A stretch of 64,000 nucleotides of DNA from JBGRQA01 sp041725895 (lineage in GTDB: Bacteria; Bacteroidota; Bacteroidia; Bacteroidales; Marinifilaceae): positions 62,001-126,000 of the forward strand of contig JBGRQA010000007.1 of the NCBI GenBank assembly GCA_041725895.1. Direction: 5' to 3'. A program made the position numbers and the translations under genes. Positions within the stretch are counted from its first letter, which is position 1. Each line of letters opens with the position of its first letter. A model generated the notes under the pieces. The model ran no database searches. It worked only from the letters and a program-made list of their open reading frames with translations, and was not told the origin of the DNA. Positions 38,123-46,740 of the stretch are shown here, piece by piece.

Positions 38123-39538
38123 ATGCTGGAAAACACAGAAAATTATTTCAATGATGATTCCCAGGCTTCGGTAAGCCGGTTTGAAGAGATGCAAAAGGCC
38201 AACACTCAATACTTTTTTGATGTATATGAGTTTGAGGACATCATTGACCATTACCTGGAAACTGACAACCTACAACAGGCCGTAAAGGTATCGTCCATAG
38301 CCTGTCGTCAACACCCGTCAGCCCTTTCCCTTCAGGTTAAAAAAGCTCAGGTATTGATTGACCGGGGACGACACCTGGAGGCTCTTTCGATTCTGAAAAA
38401 CATTGGAGAAATCGAAACAACCAACAAGGACATTCTCATTCTAAAAGGGAACATTTACAACCTAATGGCCAACTTCACCCAAGCCCGAAAGGAATTTGAC
38501 CAGGCGCTTGAAGTTTGTCATGAAGACAAGGAAGATCTTTTGCTAAAAATAGCAGTTGCATTCGAGCAATTACAACAATATGATTTAGCTACCGAATACT
38601 ACCTGCAAGCACACCAAATCAACCCGGAAGACAAGGAAATATTGTTCGAACTTGGCTATTGCTACGAAAAATCAGAACGAAACAAGGAAAGCATTGCCGC
38701 CTACCAGCGTTATCTCGACATTCATCCTTTTTCAGAAAACGCATGGTACAACCTTGGCATTGTATACAATCGCCTGAATGAATTCGAAAAAGCAATTGAA
38801 GCTTACGATTTTGCTTTGGCCATCAATCCCAAACACGAAAAAGCATATTTCAACAAAGCAAACGCATTGGCCAACTGCTCTCAATTTAAGGAAGCAATAA
38901 AATGCTACAAGGAATATTTGCGCTTCGATGACGATCACTCCTCCACTCACTCCTACATTGGAGAATGCTTTGAAAAAATGGAGCAATACGACCAAGCCAT
39001 CGACCACTATCATCAAGCCATCAAAATCAACAGTTCACTCCCCGACCCCTGGTTTGGAATTGGCCTGATCACCATGTACAAAGACCGTCTAAACGAAAGT
39101 CTGATTTTTCTTACGAAAGCAAAAACGCTGGACGACACCAACCCAGATTATTGGTTTGCCTTAGGTTCGGTATACGCTCGTACGAACAAACCCAACAAGA
39201 CGGTTGCAGCCTACCGGGAAGCAATGGACCTGGATCCAACCGACCCTGTTTTCCCTATTGCTTTGGCGGATTACTACCACCAAACCGAACAAACGGAAAC
39301 AGCTATTGAAGTACTCCAAAACAGCCTGTCATTGTGTGCAGATCAGGCTCAAATACAATACCACCTTTCAGCCTACTTTATGCTGGAAAATAAAGTTAAG
39401 GAAAGCCAACATTATTTCAGAAAGGCTTTGAACCAGGATTCCGACAGCTACGAGGAGTTATTCAACCACTTCCCTCAACTAAAAGACAACGAGCACCTTT
39501 ACAGCATTATCAACGAAAGTTCAAGCAAAGAGGAGTAG
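38123..39538 (+). CDS. TPR-repeat protein
   Basis: A 471-residue cytoplasmic protein made almost wholly of about eleven TPR units (for instance AWYNLGIVYNRLNEFEKAIE and AYFNKANALANCSQFKEAIK). No signal peptide or enzyme domain is seen. Such proteins are scaffolds. The gene lies upstream of the DUF368 gene, and its end is followed by a strong hairpin. The partner is unknown. Confidence 0.85.
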   Translation: MLENTENYFNDDSQASVSRFEEMQKANTQYFFDVYEFEDIIDHYLETDNLQQAVKVSSIACRQHPSALSLQVKKAQVLIDRGRHLEALSILKNIGEIETTNKDILILKGNIYNLMANFTQARKEFDQALEVCHEDKEDLLLKIAVAFEQLQQYDLATEYYLQAHQINPEDKEILFELGYCYEKSERNKESIAAYQRYLDIHPFSENAWYNLGIVYNRLNEFEKAIEAYDFALAINPKHEKAYFNKANALANCSQFKEAIKCYKEYLRFDDDHSSTHSYIGECFEKMEQYDQAIDHYHQAIKINSSLPDPWFGIGLITMYKDRLNESLIFLTKAKTLDDTNPDYWFALGSVYARTNKPNKTVAAYREAMDLDPTDPVFPIALADYYHQTEQTETAIEVLQNSLSLCADQAQIQYHLSAYFMLENKVKESQHYFRKALNQDSDSYEELFNHFPQLKDNEHLYSIINESSSKEE

Positions 39539-39595
39539 CACCATTAAGATCATTCCGATAAAACAAGACCAATTACTAAATGAAATAATCCATTG

Positions 39596-39626
39596 GGGAT
39601 AAAAGTTTTTTTGCGACTTTTATCCC
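39596..39626 (+). repeat. Perfect 11-bp hairpin between the TPR and DUF368 genes
   Basis: Arms GGGATAAAAGT (39596-39606) and ACTTTTATCCC (39616-39626) with a 9-nt loop containing most of a T-run. It is not followed by a T-run, so it is not a classic terminator; it may protect a transcript end or act as an operator in front of the DUF368 gene. Confidence 0.5.
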
Positions 39627-39679
39627 TATATTTAGGTCAATTTTTCAAGGGGACTCACCCCTATTCTATTTTACAATAC

Positions 39680-40615
39680 ATGGCAAGAAAATTAAAAGAC
39701 TACTTACTAATATCCCTGAAGGGGATGGGAATGGGTGCTGCAGATGTAGTTCCCGGAGTATCCGGAGGAACCATCGCATTTATTACTGGCATCTACGAAG
39801 AACTGATCAACACATTAAAATCAATTAACCTGAATGCAATCAAACTGCTGCTCAAATTCAGGTGGAAGGAATTCTTCGAAGCCATCAATGCAAAGTTCCT
39901 TTTTACATTAATGGCGGGAATTGGCTTAAGTGTTTTCACCTTGGCCAAACTAATTAAATTCCTTTTGGTCAACCACCCCATTCTAATCTGGTCCTTCTTT
40001 TTCGGTCTAATTGTAGCATCGGCTATTGTGATTGCTCGCAAAATTGATCAATGGAATCCAAGAACCATAATCGCTCTTTTGGGTGGTATCGCTCTTGCCT
40101 ATTGGATTACCGTTGTCACCCCGGCCGAAACCCCAACCGATTACTGGTTTCTTTTTCTTTCGGGTGCTCTGGCCATTTGCGCTATGATTCTGCCTGGCAT
40201 ATCCGGTGCTTTCATTCTGCTTCTTCTGGGCAAATACGAATACATTCTTCACGCTTTAGGCAATTTTCAACTGGATGTGATTGCCGTTGTAGGAATCGGT
40301 GCTGTTATCGGACTACTTAGCTTCTCCAACCTCCTGGCCTGGCTATTGAAAAATTACCACAACATGACCATCGGACTACTGTCCGGCTTCATGATTGGCT
40401 CTCTTAACAAAGTGTGGCCATGGAAAGAAACCATATCTACCTTTACTGATCGCCACGGTGTGGAAAAACCGCTGGTTCAGGAGAATATACTTCCAGACAC
40501 TTTCGAAACCATTATGCAGCAAGATGCCCAACTGATGGCTTCTATACTTTTGGCAATTGGAGGCTTTCTACTAATCTACCTCATGGAAAAATTCTCACCT
40601 GAGAATTCCAAGTAA
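39680..40615 (+). CDS. DUF368 membrane protein, PopT-like undecaprenyl-phosphate translocase
   Basis: A 311-residue membrane protein with about eight helices. The family signatures are GMGMGAADVVPGVSGGTIAF near the N-terminus and a second ILPGISGAFILLLLGKYEY repeat near 180, as expected for an inverted-repeat transporter. DUF368 proteins (PopT) have been shown to recycle undecaprenyl phosphate across the inner membrane for wall and polysaccharide synthesis. The start is ATG 39680; a frame from 39593 runs through the hairpin and is unlikely. This links it in function, not position, to the polysaccharide operon. Confidence 0.87.
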   Translation: MARKLKDYLLISLKGMGMGAADVVPGVSGGTIAFITGIYEELINTLKSINLNAIKLLLKFRWKEFFEAINAKFLFTLMAGIGLSVFTLAKLIKFLLVNHPILIWSFFFGLIVASAIVIARKIDQWNPRTIIALLGGIALAYWITVVTPAETPTDYWFLFLSGALAICAMILPGISGAFILLLLGKYEYILHALGNFQLDVIAVVGIGAVIGLLSFSNLLAWLLKNYHNMTIGLLSGFMIGSLNKVWPWKETISTFTDRHGVEKPLVQENILPDTFETIMQQDAQLMASILLAIGGFLLIYLMEKFSPENSK

Positions 40616-40642
40616 AAAAAAAACAAATAAATCTTTGAGTAC

Positions 40643-40664
40643 AGGACATGCTTGAGCATGTCCT
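40643..40664. repeat. Perfect inverted repeat before aroE
   Basis: Arms AGGACATGCT (40643-40652) and AGCATGTCCT (40655-40664) separated by TG. It lies 27 nt after the DUF368 stop and 36 nt before the aroE start, and has no T-run. Possible REP-like element or mRNA processing hairpin. Confidence 0.55.
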
Positions 40665-40699
40665 ATGCTTTATCATATCATATTAAATTCGCCCTACTC

Positions 40700-41446
40700 A
40701 TGAAAACCTTCGGAATCATTGGCAATCCACTGGGCCACTCCTTCTCAAAAAGCTATTTCACAAATAAAATAAAAACGGAAAACATTGATGCGGAATTTCT
40801 CAACTTCGAACTTGCCAAAATTGAGGATTTGAAAGAAGTTCTGAACTCCAATCCCAACCTGAAGGGGTTCTGCGTCACCATCCCTTACAAGGAGGCAATA
40901 ATCCCCTTTCTGGATGAACTGGATCCTTTGGCAGAAAAAATAGGGGCGGCAAACTCCATACAGGTTCGTCTTAAAAATGGGAAAATATGGATGAAAGGCT
41001 ACAACACAGATATCTACGGATTTACTGAATCCCTTAATCCCTTTCTGGGCAATACTAGTCCCAAAGCCCTGGTACTGGGGACAGGCGGTGCCTCCAAAGC
41101 CATTGCCAAAGGACTGGAAACACTCAACATCGAATATCGCTACGTCTCCAGAAGTGCAGGCAAAGAAAACCACCTCACATACGACGAACTAAATGCTGAA
41201 ATAATACAGGAGTACAAGCTGATTGTAAACTGCTCCCCACTGGGCACCTTCCCCAATACTGAAGAATGCCCCAACATTCCCTACGAACACCTGACTCCGG
41301 AGCATTACTTGTACGACCTGGTCTACAATCCGGATCAAACTCTCTTTATGCGAAAGGGAGCCGAAAAAGGCGCCAAAACCCACAATGGACTGCGTATGCT
41401 TCATCTGCAAGCGGAACAATCGTGGATGTATTGGAATGAAGAGTAG
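40700..41446 (+). CDS. aroE: Shikimate dehydrogenase
   Basis: Reduces 3-dehydroshikimate to shikimate with NADPH in aromatic amino acid synthesis. The 248-residue protein begins MKTFGIIGNPLGHSFSKSYF. It has the catalytic Lys in NLKGFCVTIPYKEAI, the Asp/Asn pair in GYNTDIYGF, and the NADP loop VLGTGGASKAI near 120. The C-terminal NGLRMLHLQAEQSW is also typical. The start ATG 40700 was chosen over 40652, which adds 16 non-family residues. It is convergent with truA; 152 nt separate the stops. Confidence 0.94.
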   Translation: MKTFGIIGNPLGHSFSKSYFTNKIKTENIDAEFLNFELAKIEDLKEVLNSNPNLKGFCVTIPYKEAIIPFLDELDPLAEKIGAANSIQVRLKNGKIWMKGYNTDIYGFTESLNPFLGNTSPKALVLGTGGASKAIAKGLETLNIEYRYVSRSAGKENHLTYDELNAEIIQEYKLIVNCSPLGTFPNTEECPNIPYEHLTPEHYLYDLVYNPDQTLFMRKGAEKGAKTHNGLRMLHLQAEQSWMYWNEE

Positions 41447-41458
41447 CTAGTAATAATT

Positions 41459-41481
41459 TACTAGTAGCAAGTGACAAGTAA
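41459..41481 (+). repeat. CAAGT-rich intergenic repeat, copy 1
   Basis: Sequence of the form TAGTAGCAAGTGACAAGT in the gap after aroE. Related copies lie at 47791-47845, 50641-50712 and 50813-50842 around the bat genes. Confidence 0.5.
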
Positions 41482-41598
41482 CAAAACCATAAGTTGATCA
41501 AATACACTTTCATCTATTCCCAATGCACCTTTGACCTGAAACTTTTGAACCTCTACCAAATATCAACTCAGAAATAACCTTTAAATACTGATGCAGGA

Positions 41599-42354
41599 CT
41601 ATAATACCCGGATTTCTTCCGGGTACTCAATATCCGCCAAAAATAATCCATGCCCCGGAACGGAAGTTCCGGCATTGGAGCGGTTCTTACTCTCAATCAC
41701 CTTCCGAAATCCATCCAATGTGAGTTTACCGCGTCCAACCTCGACCAAAGTTCCCACAATGGCACGAACCATATTTCGAAGGAATCGATCCGCCTTAATG
41801 GTAAAAATCAGCTCATCGCCTCTCTCCTCCCACTGTGCGTAGTAGATTTTACAGTTATTGGTCTTTACATCGGTGTGTAACTTACTAAAGCTGGTAAAAT
41901 CGATATAATCGAACAGAATTTGGGCCGCCTCATTCATTTTAGCCACATCCAACTCATAATGCACTTTCCAGTGCGATTCCAATCGAAAAGGATTCTTCTC
42001 TTTGGTAATAAAGTAATGATAGGTTCGGGATTTGGCATCAAACCTGGTATGCGCTTCGGCATGAACAGGAAAAACTTCCTGAATGGCAATATCCTTTGGA
42101 AGAAAACGATTCAAACGAAAAGCCAGTTTGCCAAAATCATAGTTCTCTTTACTGGTATCAAAATGCGCCATAAAATAGCTGGAATGCACGCCGGTATCAG
42201 TTCTGCCGCACCCAACTACATTAATCTCTTCGTTCAAGATAGTAGAGAGTGCTTTATTCAACACTTCCTGAACCGTAATGGCATTGGGCTGAATTTGCCA
42301 ACCATGATAATTGGTTCCCTTATAGCTAAGCTGGATAAAAAATCTTTTCTTCAA
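41599..42354 (-). CDS. truA: tRNA pseudouridine synthase A
   Basis: Makes pseudouridine at tRNA positions 38-40. The 251-residue protein begins with RFFIQLSYKGTNYHGWQIQP. It has the catalytic Asp in GCGRTDTGVHSSYFMAHFD near 50 and the end motif RFLRNMVRAIVGTLVEVGRGKL (key residues R, F, L, R, N, M, V, R). The start is a TTG at 42354, in the position usual for the family; no ATG is available upstream. A hairpin ACCCGG/CCGGGT overlaps the last codons. Confidence 0.94.
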   Translation of the reverse strand: MKKRFFIQLSYKGTNYHGWQIQPNAITVQEVLNKALSTILNEEINVVGCGRTDTGVHSSYFMAHFDTSKENYDFGKLAFRLNRFLPKDIAIQEVFPVHAEAHTRFDAKSRTYHYFITKEKNPFRLESHWKVHYELDVAKMNEAAQILFDYIDFTSFSKLHTDVKTNNCKIYYAQWEERGDELIFTIKADRFLRNMVRAIVGTLVEVGRGKLTLDGFRKVIESKNRSNAGTSVPGHGLFLADIEYPEEIRVL

Positions 42355-42589
42355 TTTGTTCCTTTTTCAATTGCATTGCAAAATTAGTCAAAAACCCCTT
42401 ACCTGAAAATTCCATTTAAATATTTAGAAAATAGTCAGTGGACCCAAATGACAACAAAGAAAGGAAACGCCCAAACAATTTATAACATAATTCACACAGC
42501 CAAACCCCTTGAAAAACCTGACAATTAAGCCGGAAACTGCTCTTAACATTTTTTAACGGCAACACGCATCCATTATTTGTCCAAAACTT

Positions 42590-42597
42590 TAACTTTG
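42590..42597 (+). promoter_or_regulatory. Possible -7 box of the moxR-bat operon
   Basis: TAACTTTG matches TAnnTTTG about 45 nt before the MoxR ATG. No clear TTTG at -33. Confidence 0.35.
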
Positions 42598-42640
42598 TAT
42601 ACGATTTTTGAAGGAAAGTCGAATCTAATTATGTAAATTC

Positions 42641-43669
42641 ATGCACAAAATACAAAACGAAAATAGAACTTCTATGATCCAAACTGTTGATATCAAAGAA
42701 CTAAATGACCGTATCCAGAAGGAAAGCTCCTTTGTGGATATGATTTCTATGGAAATGAACAAGGTGATTGTGGGACAAAAGCACCTGGTGGAGAGTTTGT
42801 TGATTGGTTTACTTTCCAACGGCCACATCCTGTTGGAAGGGGTTCCCGGTCTTGCGAAAACATTGGCCATCAACACTCTTGCAACAACCATTGATGCTGA
42901 TTTTAGCCGAATCCAGTTTACTCCGGACCTGCTGCCCGCCGACCTTCTGGGTACCATGATTTACAGCCAGAAGAAGGAAGAGTTCATCGTGAAAAAAGGC
43001 CCCATCTTTGCCAACTTTATATTAGCGGATGAGATCAACCGTTCTCCGGCCAAAGTGCAGGCTGCCCTTTTGGAAGCCATGCAGGAGCGCCAGATTACCA
43101 TCGGGGACAACACCTACAAACTGGAGGAACCATTCCTGGTAATGGCCACCCAGAACCCCATTGAGCAGGAAGGAACCTACCCGCTTCCCGAAGCCCAGGT
43201 AGACCGTTTCATGCTGAAAGTTGTAATCAACTACCCTAAGAAAGCTGAAGAGCAAATGATCATGCGTCAGAACCTGCTAAAAGCTTTCCCAAAAGCCAGC
43301 ACCATTCTGAAACCGGAAGACATTAACAAGGCTCGCGATGTTGTGAAAGATGTTTACATGGATGAGAAGATCGAGAAATACATCGTTGACATCATCTTTG
43401 CCACTCGTTTCCCTGCCGAACACGGTCTGGAACAATTCAAGAACATGATTGCCTACGGTGGTTCTCCCCGTGCGAGTATCAACCTGGCCGCAGCTGCCAA
43501 AGCCTACGCCTTTATCAAGCGAAGAGGTTACGTAATTCCTGAGGACATTCGCGCCGTTTGTCACGATGTGCTGCGTCACCGTATCGGGTTGACCTACGAA
43601 GCCGAGGCCAACAACATTACCAGCGAGGATATCATCAGCGAAATCCTGAACACTGTAGAGGTACCCTAA
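42641..43669 (+). CDS. MoxR-family AAA+ ATPase
   Basis: A 342-residue MoxR chaperone-like ATPase. Walker A is GVPGLAKT (residues 67-74), Walker B is in FILADEINRSP near 128, and sensor 1 is in ATQNPIEQEGTYPLPEAQ near 170. MoxR proteins remodel or assemble partners that carry VWA domains. Here the DUF58 and BatA/BatB proteins encoded just downstream are the natural partners. It leads the Bat locus, linked in Bacteroidota to oxidative and envelope stress. An internal ATG at residue 12 is an alternative start. Confidence 0.93.
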   Translation: MHKIQNENRTSMIQTVDIKELNDRIQKESSFVDMISMEMNKVIVGQKHLVESLLIGLLSNGHILLEGVPGLAKTLAINTLATTIDADFSRIQFTPDLLPADLLGTMIYSQKKEEFIVKKGPIFANFILADEINRSPAKVQAALLEAMQERQITIGDNTYKLEEPFLVMATQNPIEQEGTYPLPEAQVDRFMLKVVINYPKKAEEQMIMRQNLLKAFPKASTILKPEDINKARDVVKDVYMDEKIEKYIVDIIFATRFPAEHGLEQFKNMIAYGGSPRASINLAAAAKAYAFIKRRGYVIPEDIRAVCHDVLRHRIGLTYEAEANNITSEDIISEILNTVEVP

Positions 43670-43688
43670 ACCAAAACGGAAAACACCC

Positions 43689-43717
43689 GGGCAGGTTGAT
43701 CTTGCAAAGACCTGCCC
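43689..43717 (+). repeat. Intercistronic hairpin between moxR and the DUF58 gene
   Basis: Perfect 8-bp arms GGGCAGGT (43689-43696) and ACCTGCCC (43710-43717) in the 91-nt gap. There is no T-run, so it may tune relative expression by partial termination or RNA processing. Confidence 0.5.
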
Positions 43718-43760
43718 CATCATCAAAGAAAATTGAGTATCAATTATAAAACCACAAGAT

Positions 43761-44630
43761 TTGGAAACAAGTGAATTATTAAAACGGGTTCGCCAAATCG
43801 AAATTAAGACCCGGGGGCTGTCCCGTAACATCTTTGCAGGAGAATATCATTCGGCCTTTAAGGGCCGGGGGATGACCTTCAGCGAAGTACGGGAATACCA
43901 GTACGGTGACGACATCCGTAACATCGACTGGAATGTAACCGCCCGCTACAACCACCCCTACATAAAGTTGTTCGAAGAGGAGCGTGAACTCACCGTTATG
44001 CTTCTGATCGATGTGAGTGGTTCCCGGGAATTTGGAACCCGATCGAAGCTGAAGAAAAATCAGATTACCGAAATCGCTGCCGTATTGGCCTTTTCCGCCA
44101 TCCAGAACAACGATAAAATCGGTGTCATCTTTTTCTCCAACAAGATCGAAAAATTCATTCCCCCCAAAAAGGGGAAAACACATATCCTTCGAATCATCCG
44201 CGAATTGATCGATTTCCAGCCCGAAAACCGCGAAACCGATATCAGCAATGCACTGCGCTATCTTACCAATGCCATTAAGAAACGATGCACCACTTTTGTG
44301 ATATCCGATTTTATGGATCAGGATTTTGAAAACGCACTTACCATTGCCAATAAGAAGCACGATATGGTGGGACTACGCATTTACGATCAGCGGGAAATGG
44401 AACTCCCTTCCATTGGCCTGATCAAGGTAAAGGATGCCGAAACCGGACGTTACGACTGGATTGACACCTCCAACAGAAAAGTACGGGACAACTACGCCAA
44501 ATGGTGGAGAGATACCGAAACAAACCTGGAGCAGGTGTTCTCCCGTTCAGGTGTTGACGTAGCCCATATTCGCACGGATGAAGATTATGTGAGATCTCTG
44601 ATTGCTTTGTTCAAACGAAGAGGTCAGTAA
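43761..44630 (+). CDS. DUF58 protein of the Bat locus
   Basis: A 289-residue cytoplasmic protein. The DUF58 core begins GLSRNIFAGEYHSAFKGRG (residue 19 on) and YGDDIRNIDWNVTARYN near 48. It is followed by a degenerate VWA-like fold (MLLIDVSGSREFG near 80) whose MIDAS keeps D-x-S-x-S. The start is a TTG at 43761, fixed by the family N-terminus METSELLK and the lack of ATG. DUF58 proteins usually pair with MoxR ATPases. It abuts the next gene: the stop TAA is directly followed by ATG. Confidence 0.9.
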   Translation: METSELLKRVRQIEIKTRGLSRNIFAGEYHSAFKGRGMTFSEVREYQYGDDIRNIDWNVTARYNHPYIKLFEEERELTVMLLIDVSGSREFGTRSKLKKNQITEIAAVLAFSAIQNNDKIGVIFFSNKIEKFIPPKKGKTHILRIIRELIDFQPENRETDISNALRYLTNAIKKRCTTFVISDFMDQDFENALTIANKKHDMVGLRIYDQREMELPSIGLIKVKDAETGRYDWIDTSNRKVRDNYAKWWRDTETNLEQVFSRSGVDVAHIRTDEDYVRSLIALFKRRGQ

Positions 44631-45701
44631 ATGCAAAAGAATACCATGACACAAAGATACGCTTTTCACAGGGCAGGCAAACTGCCCCTTTCATTGCCCA
44701 AATTTCTGGCGATGGCAGCAATGCTACTCTTCTTTACGGGAGGAGCCACTGCACAAAACCAGCAAGGGATTAGCTACAGTGTCGAACTGGACACCAATAT
44801 TATAACCATTGGCGACCAGATCAACATGGCCATAAAAATCAAACAACCGCAAGGTTTAAAAGTAGAATTTCCACCCTTCCAGGATTCCCTGGTTTCGGGC
44901 GTGGAAATTCTGAAACAAACCGGACCGGATACCATTCCTGCAGAAAATGGAATGGTGGAGGTGAAAAAAGACTTGCTGATCACCTCCTTTGATGGTGGTG
45001 TGTACAAAATTCCACCCATGGAATTTAGCATTCACTATCCCAATTACATGAACATCCTTCGCACGGATACCCTGGCTTTGGGCGTACGTACTTTTGAAAT
45101 TGACACCACCAAAGCCAATTTCGATATCATGATGCCGTATGACGCTCCCGTTAGCTTGATGGAAGTGGCTCCCTACGGGTTAGGAGGCTTACTGCTTCTG
45201 GCGCTGATCGCCTTTGCAATCTACTACATCCGGAAAAGGAAACAGAACCAACCTCTCTTCCAGAAACCGGAGAAACCCAAAGAACCGGCTCATGTGGTGG
45301 CCCTGCGCAAATTGGACGAACTAAAATCAACCAAGCTATGGCAATCGGGCAAAGTAAAGGAGTACCATACACAGCTTACCGATGCGCTGCGAATCTACCT
45401 TGAGGAACGATTCCGTATTGCAACACTTGAGGCAACCAGTGATGAAATTCTATCTTCAACACGTAATTTGAATGAGTTTGACCGCGAACTCCAGGGCAAG
45501 CTGGAAGACATTCTCTTCCGTGCCGACCTGGTGAAATTTGCCAAACTGTCTCCTCTGCCCGACGAAAACGACCGAAGCCTTGTAAATGCTTACGAATTGG
45601 TCAACCAAACCATTGTACAAGTTGTTGCCGAGGAGGAGAAAACGGAGACAAAAACCTCTGACGAAAAAGAAGAAGAAGTAAACCCCAAACCTCTGAATTA
45701 A
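44631..45701 (+). CDS. Bat-locus exported membrane protein (BatD/DUF4381-like)
   Basis: A 356-residue protein. It has an N-terminal signal segment (about 25-42, cut near ATAQ), a periplasmic Ig-like beta domain (50-165) resembling part of BatD, and one transmembrane helix near 183-200. A Lys-rich start to a cytoplasmic helical domain (215-320) follows, with an acidic tail. The position between the DUF58 and batA genes is conserved in Bacteroidota Bat loci. It likely helps couple periplasmic events to the MoxR/DUF58 proteins. The exact role is unknown. Confidence 0.75.
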   Translation: MQKNTMTQRYAFHRAGKLPLSLPKFLAMAAMLLFFTGGATAQNQQGISYSVELDTNIITIGDQINMAIKIKQPQGLKVEFPPFQDSLVSGVEILKQTGPDTIPAENGMVEVKKDLLITSFDGGVYKIPPMEFSIHYPNYMNILRTDTLALGVRTFEIDTTKANFDIMMPYDAPVSLMEVAPYGLGGLLLLALIAFAIYYIRKRKQNQPLFQKPEKPKEPAHVVALRKLDELKSTKLWQSGKVKEYHTQLTDALRIYLEERFRIATLEATSDEILSSTRNLNEFDRELQGKLEDILFRADLVKFAKLSPLPDENDRSLVNAYELVNQTIVQVVAEEEKTETKTSDEKEEEVNPKPLN

Positions 45702-45708
45702 GAAAGGT

Positions 45709-46701
45709 ATGAATTCAATTGAATTTGCAAATCCGAACTTACTATATCTGCTATTTCTGCTCGTGCCGATGATTGTTTGGTACGTGCTGAAAGACAAAAA
45801 TGGGCAGGCCAGCCTTCAGGTATCCACTACCCGGGTATTTGAATCAAGTCCGAAATCGGTAAAGTCCTACCTGCGACATGCCCTTTTCGGATTGAGAATA
45901 CTGGCTATGGCCCTGCTGATTGTAGTGCTGGCCCGACCTCAATCGAGCAACCGCTGGCAGGATATCACCACCGAAGGAATCGACATTGTAATGTCTCTGG
46001 ATATCTCCTCCAGTATGCTGGCTCAGGATTTTAAACCCGACCGCCTGGAAGCTGCCAAAGACGTTGCAACTAAATTTATCCTGGGACGCGAACAGGACAA
46101 AATCGGCCTGGTGATTTTTAGTGGAGAAAGCTTTACCCAATGTCCACTTACCACCGACCATGCCGTTCTGGTCAACCTGTTTCAGGATATCGAAAGCGGT
46201 ATGATTGAAGATGGAACCGCCATCGGTCTCGGTTTGGCCAATGCGGTAAACCGGTTGAAAGACAGCAAGGCCAAATCCAAAGTCATCATCCTTTTAACCG
46301 ATGGGGTGAACAACCAGGGTGAAATTGCCCCGGTAACCGCAGCTGAATTAGCCAAAACCTTTGGCATTCGCGTATACACCATTGGAATTGGAACCCAGGG
46401 GGAAGCCCCTTACCCGGTGCAGACCGTATTTGGAACCCGTTACCAGAATATGCCCGTAAAAATAGACGAAGAGGTACTGACGCAAATTGCTGAAATGACC
46501 GGCGGAAAATATTTCCGGGCTACCGATAACAACAAACTGAAATCCATTTACCAGGAGATTGACAAACTAGAGAAGAGCAAAATAGAAGTGAAACAATTCT
46601 CCACCAAAAGTGAAGAGTATTTGCTGTTTGCCCTGCTGGGCGCTTTGCTCCTGCTATTGGAAATTGCATTGAGAAATACCATTTTAAGAAACATCCCCTA
46701 A
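45709..46701 (+). CDS. batA: BatA, VWA-domain membrane protein
   Basis: A 330-residue protein with two N-terminal helices (about 8-28 and 58-76), a periplasm- or cytoplasm-facing VWA domain and a C-terminal helix (about 303-322). The MIDAS motif is DISSS at 98-102, with T in the QCPLTTDHA segment and LLTDGVNNQGE near 200. The N-terminal FANPNLLYLL start is typical of BatA. It begins 7 nt after the previous gene. It acts with BatB as the metal-dependent adhesion-type core of the Bat complex. Confidence 0.92.
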   Translation: MNSIEFANPNLLYLLFLLVPMIVWYVLKDKNGQASLQVSTTRVFESSPKSVKSYLRHALFGLRILAMALLIVVLARPQSSNRWQDITTEGIDIVMSLDISSSMLAQDFKPDRLEAAKDVATKFILGREQDKIGLVIFSGESFTQCPLTTDHAVLVNLFQDIESGMIEDGTAIGLGLANAVNRLKDSKAKSKVIILLTDGVNNQGEIAPVTAAELAKTFGIRVYTIGIGTQGEAPYPVQTVFGTRYQNMPVKIDEEVLTQIAEMTGGKYFRATDNNKLKSIYQEIDKLEKSKIEVKQFSTKSEEYLLFALLGALLLLLEIALRNTILRNIP

Positions 46702-46740
46702 GAGAAGGGTTTCTGTTAAAATTGTAAAAGACTATCGAAA

